Shown piece by piece: positions 27,328-36,819 of a stretch of 64,000 nucleotides of DNA. The DNA lies in NCBI RefSeq assembly GCF_001679785.1, contig NZ_CP016286.1, positions 1,922,001 to 1,986,000 on the forward strand. The letters are read 5' to 3'. Each line of letters starts with the position of its first letter. Within the stretch, counting starts at the first letter, position 1. The stretch is from Rhizobium leguminosarum (GTDB taxonomy: Bacteria > Pseudomonadota > Alphaproteobacteria > Rhizobiales > Rhizobiaceae). A model generated the notes under the pieces. The model was not told the DNA's origin and did no database searches. It was given only the letters and a program-made list of their open reading frames with translations. Both the position numbers and the translations under genes were made by a program.

Positions 27328-28680
27328 ATGTTTCAACAGCTCTTTATTGCATCAGCTCTGACACTGGGATTTACGTCACTCGCGGTGGCGCAATCGCCGA
27401 CCTCCGAGGAGGTCCGTTCAATTGCTCAAGAGGCATATATCTACTCCTATGCTCCCATTGCGAGCTATCAGACTTGGTCAAAGCAGGCCACCGATCCGAA
27501 GTCGTCGGAATATGTTGGCGGTTTCAATACTTTCCGAAATTATTCGCAGGCCTTCACGCCCGACAACAAAGACATAGTCACCCCGAACAACGACACGCCC
27601 TACTCATGGGCGTGGCTTGATCTTCGTGCAGAACCCATCGTCCTTAGTGTCCCGGCCGTTCCCGAGGACCGATACTACGTCATGCAACTGATCGATCTCT
27701 TTACCTATAATTTCGGTTACGTCGGCGTTCGGGCAACGGGCTACAATGCGGGCAACTATCTGATCGCAGGGCCCAGATGGAAAGAAACCAAGGTTGAGGG
27801 GATTACCAAGGTCATCCGATCCGAGACCGACATCGTCGGCATTTTGGGAAGGACCTCTCTGACCGGGCCTGAGGACGTCGAGAACCTCAAGAAGATTCAG
27901 GCGCAATACAAGCTCACGTCGCTCAGCAAGTTCCTGAATGCGCCGTCACCGAAACCCGCACCTGAGATTTCGTTCCCTACTTACGATGCGGCCAAAGCGA
28001 CTAATCACGACTTCATTGAATACATAAATTTTCTCCTGCAATTTACGCAGCCGACAGTGGGTGACGAGAAAGATATGATGGAGCGGTTCGCCAAGATTGG
28101 CATCGGTCCTGGCAAATCATTTGATTCCACAAAAGTCGATCCCGAAACTTTGAAGGCCATCGATGCTGGGGTCGAAGACGCCAAGGCTTCGATGAAGGAG
28201 ACCGCCGCAAAGACATTGAGTTCAAACGGCCTCTTCGGAAACCGTGAGTTCATGCGTGGCAACTATATGACCCGAGCGATGGGTGCCCAGAAGGGGCTTT
28301 ACGGGAACTCGATTGAAGAGGCCTGGTATGGCGGCTTCGTCGGTGACGGTGCAAAGCCGACCAAGCTTTACTTTGCGCCCGGTCAATTGCCGCCTGCCAA
28401 GTTCTTTTGGTCCCTGACTCTCTACACGTTGCCAGACCGGCTTCTTTACGCCAATGCATTGAAGCGTTACTCCATCGGCGACCGGACGCCGGGGCTTGTC
28501 TACGGCAAGGACAAGTCGCTGACGATCTACCTCGGTCATTCGTCTCCTGGCGCAGACAAGGACTCCAATTGGCTGCCGACGCCGGAGGGGAAGTACAGCC
28601 TGGTTGCCCGCGTCTATGGCCCCTCGCCCGAGGCTATCAGCGGGAACTGGACACTCCCTCAGCCCCAGCCAATCAACTGA
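27328..28680 (+). CDS. DUF1254/DUF1214 domain exported protein, first copy
   Basis: A 450-residue exported protein with signal peptide MFQQLFIASALTLGFTSLAVAQ. The DUF1254 part (about 30-190) contains TPNNDTPYSWAWLDLRAEPI and VPEDRYYVMQLIDLFTYNFG; the C-terminal DUF1214 part includes RYSIGDRTPGLVYGKDKSLTIYLGHSSPG. TGGAGG lies just before the ATG. These periplasmic proteins are frequent in rhizobia and resemble sugar-binding beta-sandwich folds; activity unknown. A second member starts 36 bases downstream, so this is a two-gene operon. Confidence 0.85.
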   Translation: MFQQLFIASALTLGFTSLAVAQSPTSEEVRSIAQEAYIYSYAPIASYQTWSKQATDPKSSEYVGGFNTFRNYSQAFTPDNKDIVTPNNDTPYSWAWLDLRAEPIVLSVPAVPEDRYYVMQLIDLFTYNFGYVGVRATGYNAGNYLIAGPRWKETKVEGITKVIRSETDIVGILGRTSLTGPEDVENLKKIQAQYKLTSLSKFLNAPSPKPAPEISFPTYDAAKATNHDFIEYINFLLQFTQPTVGDEKDMMERFAKIGIGPGKSFDSTKVDPETLKAIDAGVEDAKASMKETAAKTLSSNGLFGNREFMRGNYMTRAMGAQKGLYGNSIEEAWYGGFVGDGAKPTKLYFAPGQLPPAKFFWSLTLYTLPDRLLYANALKRYSIGDRTPGLVYGKDKSLTIYLGHSSPGADKDSNWLPTPEGKYSLVARVYGPSPEAISGNWTLPQPQPIN

Positions 28681-28716
28681 GCGGCGCAATCCTATACAGA
28701 TACAGGGGAGTTAGAG

Positions 28717-30177
28717 ATGCCATCAATTCTAACGACGGTTTCTGCCGTCGCAGTCTTTGCCCTCTTAGCTGGAACGGCAGCGTCTAAGGACGCTTCGACA
28801 GTCAAGACGCCAATCGGCGACATACCGTTATCACTCGGACTACCTGCAGACAAAGCTACCGTCGATAAGCTCTTCGATGAAATGGATTTCCAGCGAGCGA
28901 CACAGGCCTACATCTGGGCCCTGCCAATCATCGGTTTTGCCGAGTGGCAGGCCTCAACGAAGGAGGCACTTGGCGCTGGCGATACCGATCTGGTTATCTA
29001 TCAAAGCGTCAAGGACAAACTGGGTATCCTGACGGCTAATGCTACGACACCCTATATCGGCGGCTTTCCCGACCTTTCGAAGACCGGTCCCTTGGTGATC
29101 GACTACCCAAAAGGCTCGACGGCCGGGGGCGTTGGCGATTTCTGGCAACGGCCGATCACAGACATGGGCGAGACCGGTCCGGACAAAGGCAAAGGCGCGA
29201 AATACCTGATTGTCGGACCAGGCCAAAAAGCCCCGGACCTCAAGGGCGCTATTGTCATTCATTCCCCGACCAACAATGTCTTCTTCGCCTTCCGCGTGCT
29301 CGATCCTGACCCCGCAAAGGCCAAGGCATTGATCGCGAGTGTTCGCATCTACCCGTTTGCCGACCGCAAAAACCCAAAGCCGACTGAATTGATCACGCCC
29401 GATGGTCGTGCCTGGAGCCAGGTTCCGCCGCGCGGATTTGCCTACTGGGAAAGGTTGAACGATATCGTCCAGCGGGAGCCGGTGTTGGAACGCGACCGGA
29501 TCATGATGGCTATGCTTCGGCCACTTGGGATCGAGAAGGGAAAACCGTTTCAACCCGACGAGCGGCAGAAGAAGATACTGACTCACGGCGCGGTGATGGG
29601 TGAGCTTATGGCTCAGGCCAATTCGTTCAACACCCGTGAGGAAGGAGCACGCTACCGTCCAGACTCGAACTGGGACTATGTGATTATGTTCGACCCCTTC
29701 CAGGAAGCGGCGACCTACACCCAGCTCGACCAGCGAGCGAAATACTTCTATGAGGCGGTGACAACCACCAAGGGGATGGTCACCAAGACGCCCGGCGTCG
29801 GTCAAGCCTATCTCTCCGCGCACTCCGACGCCGCCGGAAACTGGCTCGACGGAGCCAAGAACTATTCATTGCATGTGCCCGCCGATGTTCCGGCAAAATT
29901 GTTCTGGTCTGTAACGGTCTATGATTCCCTGAATCGCGTCCTGATCGACAACCCGCAGCACATCGCCGACAAATCATCAAGGACGGACATCGTCAAAAAC
30001 AGCGATGGATCAGTCGATCTCTACTTTGGCCCAAATGCTCCGTCCGGGCATGAGAAGAATTGGATACCGACGATTCCCGACAAGGCCTGGTTCGCTTACT
30101 TCCGCTTTTATGGTCCGCTACAGCCGTATTTCGACAAGAGCTGGAAGCTCAACGACATCGAAGAGTTGAAGGGGTGA
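28717..30177 (+). CDS. DUF1254/DUF1214 domain exported protein, second copy
   Basis: A 486-residue exported protein with a signal peptide (MPSILTTVSAVAVFALLAGTAAS). The DUF1254 part includes ANATTPYIGGFPDLSKTGPLVI and the DUF1214 end includes VTVYDSLNRVLIDN with DGSVDLYFGPNAPSGHEKNW. It is related to the preceding gene but well diverged, so the pair is an old duplication rather than a recent one. AGGGGAG sits before its start. Probably acts in the periplasm with the first protein. Confidence 0.85.
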   Translation: MPSILTTVSAVAVFALLAGTAASKDASTVKTPIGDIPLSLGLPADKATVDKLFDEMDFQRATQAYIWALPIIGFAEWQASTKEALGAGDTDLVIYQSVKDKLGILTANATTPYIGGFPDLSKTGPLVIDYPKGSTAGGVGDFWQRPITDMGETGPDKGKGAKYLIVGPGQKAPDLKGAIVIHSPTNNVFFAFRVLDPDPAKAKALIASVRIYPFADRKNPKPTELITPDGRAWSQVPPRGFAYWERLNDIVQREPVLERDRIMMAMLRPLGIEKGKPFQPDERQKKILTHGAVMGELMAQANSFNTREEGARYRPDSNWDYVIMFDPFQEAATYTQLDQRAKYFYEAVTTTKGMVTKTPGVGQAYLSAHSDAAGNWLDGAKNYSLHVPADVPAKLFWSVTVYDSLNRVLIDNPQHIADKSSRTDIVKNSDGSVDLYFGPNAPSGHEKNWIPTIPDKAWFAYFRFYGPLQPYFDKSWKLNDIEELKG

Positions 30178-30298
30178 CGTGGATCGTGGACGGCACGCCT
30201 TCGCAATCAGGCAGAACGGTAGCATCGGCGGCATCGGCTTTGTCGGTGGGTTTCGAATCTCAGAACATCGGTTCGCATCAAGTGCAGTGACCGCTGTG

Positions 30299-30338
30299 GC
30301 ACAAACAGCGGAAGCTCGCTCTCTTCCGCTGTTTGTGC
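30299..30338. terminator. Perfect 16-base hairpin downstream of the DUF1254 pair
   Basis: GCACAAACAGCGGAAG pairs perfectly with CTTCCGCTGTTTGTGC across an eight-base loop. It lies between the stop of the DUF1254 operon (30177) and the end of the convergent RNase H gene (30433), so it could stop transcription from both sides. There is only a short T-run (ATTT) after the stem. Confidence 0.55.
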
Positions 30339-30432
30339 ATTTGGGACCTCAGCCAAGGTCGCGAAGTGGCTCGAAACGACCGTTCGCTTCCCGCGAGATA
30401 CCGCCATTCGCAAATCACGCACGTTGGCCACT

Positions 30433-30918
30433 CTAGATCGAAAGGCATCCGTTTCCCGCGAGTTCATCCGCGCGTTCGTTGCCTTCGATGCCAGAATGAC
30501 CTTTGCACCAGGCGATTGTCACCAGCGGGTTGGGTGACAGTTGAAGATCGATTGCCTTCCAAAGTTCTGGATTGGCGATAGTTCGGCTTCGGGCATTCGC
30601 ATTCGGGACAATTTTCTTCCAGCCGTTGGTCTTCCAGATATGTCGCCCGCTGTTGCAGCCTTTAACTGCGTAAAGGGAATCGGACCAGATGATCGCAGAT
30701 TCACCCGGAGCGTTGGTATTGACCCACATCGCTGCCTTGAGCAGGGCGATCAACTCCATCGCGTTGTTCGCTGAATCCCGGACACCACCGAAGTCGGCCG
30801 CGATTTCCACGGCATCGCGGTAGGCGATGAATGCCCACCCTCCTTGCCCGGAACTGGGTTCAGAACAACCGTCCGCGAAGACGTGAAGGCCATTTGAGGT
30901 TTCCGGCAATAAGCGCAC
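30433..30918 (-). CDS. RNase HI-like protein
   Basis: A protein of about 161 residues. The RNase H fold is evident: HVFADGCSEPSSGQGGWAFIAY (first Asp), NAMELIALLKAAMWV (Glu), IIWSDSLYAVKGCN (second Asp), and WCKGHSGIEGNERADELA (His and last Asp), so the catalytic set is complete. The start is taken as GTG at 30918, which has GGAGG five bases upstream; no ATG is near. It starts 24 bases after the MFS gene stop on the same strand. It would remove RNA from RNA-DNA hybrids. Confidence 0.8.
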   Translation of the reverse strand: MRLLPETSNGLHVFADGCSEPSSGQGGWAFIAYRDAVEIAADFGGVRDSANNAMELIALLKAAMWVNTNAPGESAIIWSDSLYAVKGCNSGRHIWKTNGWKKIVPNANARSRTIANPELWKAIDLQLSPNPLVTIAWCKGHSGIEGNERADELAGNGCLSI

Positions 30919-30941
30919 ACTACCTCCACGGGCGGGGAACT

Positions 30942-32162
30942 TCAGGCGCTCAGTGGTGATGTGATTATCCTTTGCCTCACGATCAATGGAATCGCCAGGA
31001 ACGCCATTGCCCCAACCATACCGATCAAGCCAACGATCCACAAAGAGGGAACGATACCTATGGCGGACATCGATGCCGACATGGAAACCGGCGCAATGGC
31101 CGACGTGAATTGTTTCGCCGAGGTGCACCAGCCTAAACGCTTGCCGTAACCTTCGCGGCCGAACAGTTCCAAGGGCAGTGTACCGCCGACAATGCTCGTC
31201 AGACCTGAACCAAGCCCCATGCAGATTGCGAAGACAACCGCCCCCACAATCCAAGGCGATGTAGGGAGTAGGATCGCAAGGCCGAGGGGGAGAAAGAGCG
31301 TCGCGATTACCGCGAGCCAGGTTTGGGAAAGTCCGCCGCCGAACAGCAAGTTGACGAAACGGCTCGCGACCTGTGACGGTCCGAAAAGCGAGGCAATGTA
31401 GATTCCGGATGCGCCAAGGCCCAGTGCCAGTGTCAATGGAACCATATGAACCAGGACTGCCGACAGGGCATAACCTTCGATTGCGAAGCCGATTAGCATC
31501 AGGACGAATATCAATTGCCCCTTGGACGACGGCGTGGTCGACGACACAGCGGATGTAGAGGATTGCGCGGACTGTTCGCCTGCAACCTTCGAGGAGGATA
31601 GCCTGGCAAGCCAAAGGTGGATCGGAAAGCATATGCCGATATTGAGCAGCGCAAACAGGAGATAGACCTGCCGCCAGGACATCCAATCGTGAAGCCAGGA
31701 TGTCAGCGGCCAGAACACCGTCGAGGCAAAGCCTGCGATCAGGGTTAGATGCACAATCGATTTCTGCGCTTTTCTACCGCCGATTTGAACGATGGCTACG
31801 AAGGCGGTGCTGTAGAGCACTGTTGCAGAGACAACCTGTGTCAGGGCGAGTGCCAGACAGAAGGTGATCGGTCCTGGTGCGGCGGCCGTTAAAAGGAGCG
31901 AGATTGCGGCCCCGACCGATCCAAATGCCATCAATTTTCCGGCCCCGATGCGATCAGCCCAATGACCGGCAGTTGGCGCGATCAAACTTCCGGCTAGGAG
32001 CGAACCCGAGAACGCACCGAAAACCCATTGTTCACTCCACCCAAGTTGCCGGGCAATGTCCGGCACGAGGATGCTGAAAGCGTAGAAGAGGGTGCCGTAC
32101 CCGATGATCTGGGTGAGACCGATTCCCCACAGAGCTGACACTGGCAGTTTCCGATCATCCAT
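30942..32162 (-). CDS. MFS transporter in an arsenic gene cluster
   Basis: A 406-residue, 12-helix major facilitator protein starting MDDRKLPVSALWGIGLTQII. Motif A-like sequence is visible in GHWADRIGAGKLM. It follows arsO with a three-base gap and belongs to the arsR-arsO-MFS unit. MFS exporters in this context include ArsK of Agrobacterium, an arsenite/antimonite exporter, and ArsJ, which exports arsenylated glycerate; no adjacent GAPDH gene is present, so an ArsK-like role is the better guess. Identity to either cannot be judged by eye. Confidence 0.75.
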   Translation of the reverse strand: MDDRKLPVSALWGIGLTQIIGYGTLFYAFSILVPDIARQLGWSEQWVFGAFSGSLLAGSLIAPTAGHWADRIGAGKLMAFGSVGAAISLLLTAAAPGPITFCLALALTQVVSATVLYSTAFVAIVQIGGRKAQKSIVHLTLIAGFASTVFWPLTSWLHDWMSWRQVYLLFALLNIGICFPIHLWLARLSSSKVAGEQSAQSSTSAVSSTTPSSKGQLIFVLMLIGFAIEGYALSAVLVHMVPLTLALGLGASGIYIASLFGPSQVASRFVNLLFGGGLSQTWLAVIATLFLPLGLAILLPTSPWIVGAVVFAICMGLGSGLTSIVGGTLPLELFGREGYGKRLGWCTSAKQFTSAIAPVSMSASMSAIGIVPSLWIVGLIGMVGAMAFLAIPLIVRQRIITSPLSA

Positions 32163-32165
32163 TGC

Positions 32166-33575
32166 TCAGGCGCTCTCAGTAAGATGTTCGGTAGCATCGG
32201 ACCTTGGTCCGCAGCCGCATCCAGATTTGCCTTCCGACTTTGCCGTGGCATCGGCAACACAACACGCATCGACTTCAACAGGGACCGGTCCACCGCAGCA
32301 CGAACCCACGTCCTTGCTCCCGAGGTCGACGCTGCAGACGCCGGTTTCGGGGAGAACCAATTGGACAATACGGGCGGCGATGTGATCGCCTGCGATTTCA
32401 GCAACGACCGACCGCACCTGTTCGTAACCCGTCTTCATCAGGAATGTCGGCGCACGACCGTAGGACTTCGAACCGACGATGTAGAAATCCTTCTCCGGAT
32501 GCTTCAATTCCTCAATGCCGTGAGGCGGTACGGTTCCGCAGGAATGGAAATTAGGGTCAATGAGCGGGGCCAGCGCTGGCGGTGCTTCCACAGCTGGGTC
32601 CACCTCGATCCTCAGTTCGCTCAGGAAGGAGAAATCTGGACGAAACCCGGTGGTGACGACGATCTGGTCGATGTCCAATTCTGCCAGCTGTGTTCCAACC
32701 CTCGCCGTCAGATGCACCCTACCCTCTTGCACCCGGACCTTTTCGGCGGAGAACGAAGTCAGCATCTGCAGGCGACCCTGATCCATGGCCTTTTTCGCCG
32801 CGAGGCCCAGCGCTCCGCGTTCCGGCAACTGATCGTTCAGGCCGCCACCGAGGAGGCGCTCGACGCCGTGGTGCCGCAGCGCCCAGAGAATTTGGGTCTT
32901 CGGATCGACATCTTGCAGGTCCATGAGAGCGATGGCGACATTGATGGCCGAATGACCGCTGCCAATCACCAGCGTGCGTTTGCCAAGGAACTCGTTGCGG
33001 CGAGTGCCGAGAACATCGGGAATGCCGTATGAAATCCGGCTGAACGACGCGATTTCTCCCGGAACGCTAAGACCGTTGATTCCCATTGGATTGGGTTGGG
33101 TCCAGGTTCCCGAGGCGTCGATCACGGCCCTGACGAGCACGTCATGCTCGCCAGTCTGATCGGTATATCGGATAACAAACGGCGCATTGTCACGATTGCC
33201 AGACGAAACCTTGTCGAGGCCGTGACGGGTGATCGCGATCACTGTTGCACCCAATTTCAGGCCAGACGCAATCTCCGGCACGGATGCCAATGGGACAAGA
33301 TATTCTTCGACGATCTCCCGGCCGTTCGGCAGATTATCCGGTTGAGGTGCGTCCCATCCGTGCCGGTCCAGAAGAACGCGTGCCGCATCATCGATATTGT
33401 ATTTCCATGGCGAGAAGACCCTGACATGTCCCCAATCAAGCAGCGCCGCACCCACCGTATCGCCACGTTCGAAAACGAGTGGTTGAATGTTACGGGCGAC
33501 AAGGTGAGCGGCGGCGGTAAGTCCGACAGGTCCCGCGCCTATTACGGCAACGGGGAGTTCATTCATGACAGTCAT
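32166..33575 (-). CDS. arsO: ArsO-like FAD/NAD(P) flavoprotein monooxygenase
   Basis: A flavoprotein of 469 residues. The FAD motif VAVIGAGPVGLTAAAHLVA is at the N-terminus and the NAD(P) motif TLVIGSGHSAINVAIAL is mid-protein, as in flavin monooxygenases and ArsO proteins of arsenic clusters. The C-terminal 60 residues are rich in cysteine (SCCGGPVP, DACCVADA, SGCGCG), suited to binding arsenic. The start at 33575 (MTVMNELPVAV) fits the Rossmann fold. It lies 52 bases downstream of arsR on the same strand. The chemical role of ArsO is not settled; organoarsenical oxidation or arsenite handling is inferred from context. Confidence 0.75.
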   Translation of the reverse strand: MTVMNELPVAVIGAGPVGLTAAAHLVARNIQPLVFERGDTVGAALLDWGHVRVFSPWKYNIDDAARVLLDRHGWDAPQPDNLPNGREIVEEYLVPLASVPEIASGLKLGATVIAITRHGLDKVSSGNRDNAPFVIRYTDQTGEHDVLVRAVIDASGTWTQPNPMGINGLSVPGEIASFSRISYGIPDVLGTRRNEFLGKRTLVIGSGHSAINVAIALMDLQDVDPKTQILWALRHHGVERLLGGGLNDQLPERGALGLAAKKAMDQGRLQMLTSFSAEKVRVQEGRVHLTARVGTQLAELDIDQIVVTTGFRPDFSFLSELRIEVDPAVEAPPALAPLIDPNFHSCGTVPPHGIEELKHPEKDFYIVGSKSYGRAPTFLMKTGYEQVRSVVAEIAGDHIAARIVQLVLPETGVCSVDLGSKDVGSCCGGPVPVEVDACCVADATAKSEGKSGCGCGPRSDATEHLTESA

Positions 33576-33627
33576 GCTTATCTCTTTCTGTACTTCCAGA
33601 ATATTCGAAATTTTGAAAAAAAGGGGA

Positions 33628-33948
33628 TCAGGCGGCGACTTCTTTCGACTTTGTCCCGCACTTGGCATCCGCGCAGCATTCGTTCACGAGGTACCCAACC
33701 AGAGCATCCATATCGCGATAGTTCGTCGTGCAGATAAGTGTCGTCGCCTGCCGCTCCTGGATAACCAGTCCGGTATCCACGAGCTTCTTAACGTGGTGCG
33801 ACAGCGTTGAACCCGGGATGTCCAGTTTTTCCTGCAACTGGCCGACCGGCAAACCTTCGTCACCTGCACGGACCAGCATTCGGAAAATCCGAAGACGGGT
33901 GACATTGCCGAGAGCTTCAAGCTGGGATGCTGCTTTTTCGATGATCAT
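33628..33948 (-). CDS. arsR: ArsR/SmtB-family repressor of the arsO unit
   Basis: A 106-residue winged-helix protein. The DNA-binding part reads LGNVTRLRIFRMLVRAGDEGL, then LDIPGSTLSHHVKKLVDTGLV and the wing QERQATTLICTTN. The C-terminus NECCADAKCGTKS holds the CC-x3-C cysteines that bind arsenite in the C-terminal class of ArsR. It heads the arsR-arsO-MFS unit and is divergent from the TauE-type permease; an inverted repeat in the gap (33989-34010) is its likely operator. Confidence 0.85.
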   Translation of the reverse strand: MIIEKAASQLEALGNVTRLRIFRMLVRAGDEGLPVGQLQEKLDIPGSTLSHHVKKLVDTGLVIQERQATTLICTTNYRDMDALVGYLVNECCADAKCGTKSKEVAA

Positions 33949-33988
33949 GGAAATAAACTAAAACGGCCACGGCGCTGTCGTCAAGCGG

Positions 33989-34010
33989 TATTTCGACATT
34001 TGCCGAAATA
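33989..34010. promoter_or_regulatory. Candidate ArsR operator in the arsR/tauE gap
   Basis: TATTTCG and CGAAATA are perfect seven-base arms around an eight-base centre. A TTGACG -35-like element on the minus strand lies five bases further toward arsR (33979-33984). The position allows control of both arsR and the divergent permease gene. Confidence 0.5.
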
Positions 34011-34126
34011 TATGGGGCGATGGTGGCTGGTTCCGCGAGGAAAAATACCGTCAACCACAGGTACGCTCATCGCCCGAGTGCCAATAAACGGGTACAAAGC
34101 GAAATGTCCAACGGGATACGACGATT

Positions 34127-34932
34127 ATGGCAGACGGACTGGCAAATGATGCGACGCAGCGCAAGCTTCCAATGGCTTTTGGTGGTGGGGGATCATTGGC
34201 GCATTGGGCGGATTGATTGGCGGCGGCGCGGAGTTTCGTCTGCCACTCCTCATTGGCTTGTTCAATTTTGGCGCATTGGAAGCCGTGATCCTAAACAAGG
34301 CAATGAGCCTTGTTGTTGTCGCCTCAGCCCTGCCATTCCGCGCCGCGACTGTGCCTTTCAGTGCGATTACCGCCAATTGGTCAATCGTCGTAAATCTGTT
34401 AGCTGGCAGCCTGCTCGGGGCTTGGTTCGGCGCGGGATGGGCAACACGCCTGAAATCGGAAACGCTTTACAAGGTCATCGCCGGGCTTCTTGTTGCTATC
34501 GCGGTGGTGCTCGTGGTCGGGCATGACGCGACAGCTGGACAACCCTTATTGACCGGATCGCCTCAACTTGTAGCGGGCGTTGTTGCAGGCTTGATCATCG
34601 GCATCGTTGCCTCCTTGCTCGGTGTGGCTGGCGGTGAGTTGCTGATCCCGACGCTCGTGCTGTTGTTTGGTGCGGATATCAAGCTCGCGGGAAGTCTGTC
34701 CCTGGCCGTGAGCTTGCCCACGATGCTTGTCGGTTTCACTCGCTACAGTCGCGACCAGAGCTTTTCCGTACTTGGCCGCAACAAGGTGTTTCTACTGGTC
34801 ATGGCAGCAGGGTCGATAGTCGGCACGTTCATCGGCGGGCGGCTGCTCGGCATTGTCCCGAATGGTGTCCTGCTGCCAGCTCTTGCGGTGATCCTCTTGG
34901 TCTCAGCCGTCAAAGTTTGGCGACACGCGTGA
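34127..34932 (+). pseudogene. TauE/SafE-type permease, N-terminal frame break
   Basis: A permease of about 268 residues after repair. From 34204 the frame is intact: LGGLIGGGAEFRLPLLIGLF near the start and GVAGGELLIPTLVLLFGADI in the second half, the two repeats of the TauE/SafE (DUF81) family. The natural start seems to be ATG at 34127 (MADGLANDATQRKLPMAF), but it is one base out of frame; adding one T to the run at 34177-34180 restores MAFWWWGIIGALGG. This is either a sequence error or a mutation. TauE proteins export sulphite-like anions; next to arsR it may move an arsenic- or sulphur-linked anion. Confidence 0.7.
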
Positions 34933-34988
34933 GTCGTATGCACCGGTCCCGAGTGATGTGATCACACAGGATCGGCGGACATAATCCG

Positions 34989-35712
34989 TTAAATGGCTTT
35001 GAGTTGCACGCGCTTTTCCAGCTTCTCTGCATCCTCCTTGCGCTCGCTATACCGGTCCGTCAGGTAAGACGAGACGTCCCGCGTCAACAGCGTGAACTTC
35101 ATCAGTTCCTCGCAGACGTCGACCACACGGTCGTAATAGGAAGACGGCTTCATTCGCCCGTCTGCATCGAACTCTTGAAACGCCTTGGCGACAGAGGATT
35201 GGTTCGGAATGGTGATCATCCGCATCCAGCGCCCGAGGATGCGCATCTGGTTGATCGCATTGAACGATTGCGACCCCCCGGACACCTGCATAACCGCCAG
35301 CGTCTTGCCCTGTGTTGGACGTACCGCGCCAATCGAAAGCGGTATCCAGTCGATCTGGGTCTTCATGATGCCCGACATCGCACCGTGCCGCTCGGGGCTG
35401 ACCCATACCTGGCCTTCCGACCATTCAGAGAGCTGACGAAGTTCCTGCACTTTGGGATGGGATACGGGTGCCATCCGGCAACGGCAGGTCTGTAGGATCA
35501 AACACTCTAACTTCGGCTCCGAAATGTTCGAGTAAACGCCGAGCCTCATGAGCGAGAAGACGGCTGTAGGAAACTGATCTCAACGAACCGTACAAAATCA
35601 GGATGCGCGGCTTGTGTGTCGAAAAGGCCGGTCGGAGGGCGTCCAGATCGAGGCTGCGAAGATGTTCGGAAACGGCGGCAGGCAGATCAGACAATGCGCT
35701 TTCCCTTCTCAT
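34989..35712 (-). pseudogene. arsH: ArsH-type NADPH-FMN reductase, frame break
   Basis: Two overlapping frames cover a normal-length ArsH (about 240 residues). The N-terminal frame has [20 protein letters not shown] (FMN phosphate-binding GSLR) and ends in sense near PLPDG; the C-terminal frame carries [44 protein letters not shown] and the rest. Switching frames at about 35469-35475 requires dropping one G or adding two bases. ArsH oxidises trivalent organoarsenicals and reduces flavins. It is the last gene of the ars operon and overlaps arsC by 26 bases. Confidence 0.8.
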
Positions 35713-36118
35713 CGAGAATGGCCTCACCGTCTTCCTTGACAAATGGTCCCTTAAAGCTCTCCTCGGGCAAAATATCCAAGACAAGCTCAGAGGGCCGACT
35801 AAGCCGGGTGCCCAATGGCGAGATGACGAAGGGGCGGTTGATCAGGATCGGATGTTCGAGCATCGCGTCGAGGAGCTGTTCATCCGCAAGGTCTGCGTTA
35901 TCGAGACCGAGTTCGGCATAGGGTGTGCCCTTTTCGCGAATAGCCTCGCGGACGGTCAGACCAGCGTCTGAAATCATCTTGCTCAGCTGTTCGCGGGTCG
36001 GTGGCGTCTTGAGGTATTCGATAACCAGGGGCTCGATGCCTGCGTGCCGAATGAGGTCCAATGTGTTGCGGGAGGTGCCGCAGTCGGGATTGTGGTAGAT
36101 GGTCACGTCCATGGTCAT
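35687..36118 (-). CDS. arsC: Arsenate reductase, glutaredoxin-dependent type
   Basis: A 143-residue ArsC of the R773 type. The catalytic cysteine is in [18 protein letters not shown], with conserved arginines around [12 protein letters not shown] and [15 protein letters not shown]. It converts arsenate to arsenite using glutathione and glutaredoxin. Its ATG overlaps the aqpS stop by four bases (ATGA), showing translational coupling with the aquaglyceroporin that would carry the arsenite away. It is the second arsenate reductase of the operon. Confidence 0.92.
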   Translation of the reverse strand: MTMDVTIYHNPDCGTSRNTLDLIRHAGIEPLVIEYLKTPPTREQLSKMISDAGLTVREAIREKGTPYAELGLDNADLADEQLLDAMLEHPILINRPFVISPLGTRLSRPSELVLDILPEESFKGPFVKEDGEAILDEKGKRIV

Positions 36119-36816
36119 TTGGCCTTTATTGGATTCGTGTGAATTGGGGATGCGGACGTTTCCTGCATGAGCAACCACCCGGCGACAGCCGTCGCCAGTA
36201 GTGCGCCAACGACTTCCGCGACAATAAACGCTGGAACGTCTGTGGGTCTGATGCCAGCAAAAGTATTCGACAGTGCGCGAGCGATTGCCACGGCTGGATT
36301 GGCGAACGAGGTTGAGGCGGTGAACCAGTAGGCAGCGGTGATATAGAGGCCGACCAGCCAAGGAATTGCATCTGACCGAAAGCGGAGACCGCCAAGGATC
36401 GTAAGTACCAGGCCAAAGGTCGCAACAATTTCAGCGAGCCACTGCCCCTGCCCGGTTCGCACTGTCGTCGAAATCTCCAGGATCGGTAACTCAAACATCG
36501 AATGCGCTAAAAACGATCCAGCAATCCCGCCGACGATTTGCGCTGCGATATAAGCGATGGCTGCTTGCGAGGCTATCTCGCGCCGCAGTCCGAAGACCAT
36601 GGTCACGACCGGATTGAAATGCGCCCCGGAGATCGGCCCAAGAATGGTGATCAAGACTACCAGGATCGCCCCTGTTGGAATTGTGTTTCCGAGGAGCGAG
36701 ACGGCGACATCATCCGATAGCCGATCCGCCATGATCCCGGAACCGACCACCGTGGCGACCAGAATGGCGGTACCAAGGGCTTCAGCGACCAAGCGCCGCT
36801 TGAGATCGTATGCCAC
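36115..36816 (-). CDS. aqpS: Aquaglyceroporin of the arsenic operon
   Basis: A 233-residue, six-helix MIP-family channel with both pore loops: SGAHFNPVV near residue 68 and a second half-loop ASTSFANPAVAIARA. In Sinorhizobium meliloti AqpS replaces ArsB or Acr3: arsenite made inside by ArsC leaves down its gradient through the channel. The same gene order here (arsR, aqpS, arsC, arsH, with an added LMW-PTP reductase) supports that role. The gene follows the LMW-type reductase by three bases and is coupled to arsC. Confidence 0.9.
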   Translation of the reverse strand: MAYDLKRRLVAEALGTAILVATVVGSGIMADRLSDDVAVSLLGNTIPTGAILVVLITILGPISGAHFNPVVTMVFGLRREIASQAAIAYIAAQIVGGIAGSFLAHSMFELPILEISTTVRTGQGQWLAEIVATFGLVLTILGGLRFRSDAIPWLVGLYITAAYWFTASTSFANPAVAIARALSNTFAGIRPTDVPAFIVAEVVGALLATAVAGWLLMQETSASPIHTNPIKAK

Positions 36817-36819
36817 TGG

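Noticed and set aside
30919..31686. N-terminal extension of the RNase H frame to 417 codons
   Set aside because: The extension is antisense-style sequence inside the MFS gene; the RNase H fold begins after 30918, where a ribosome site is seen.
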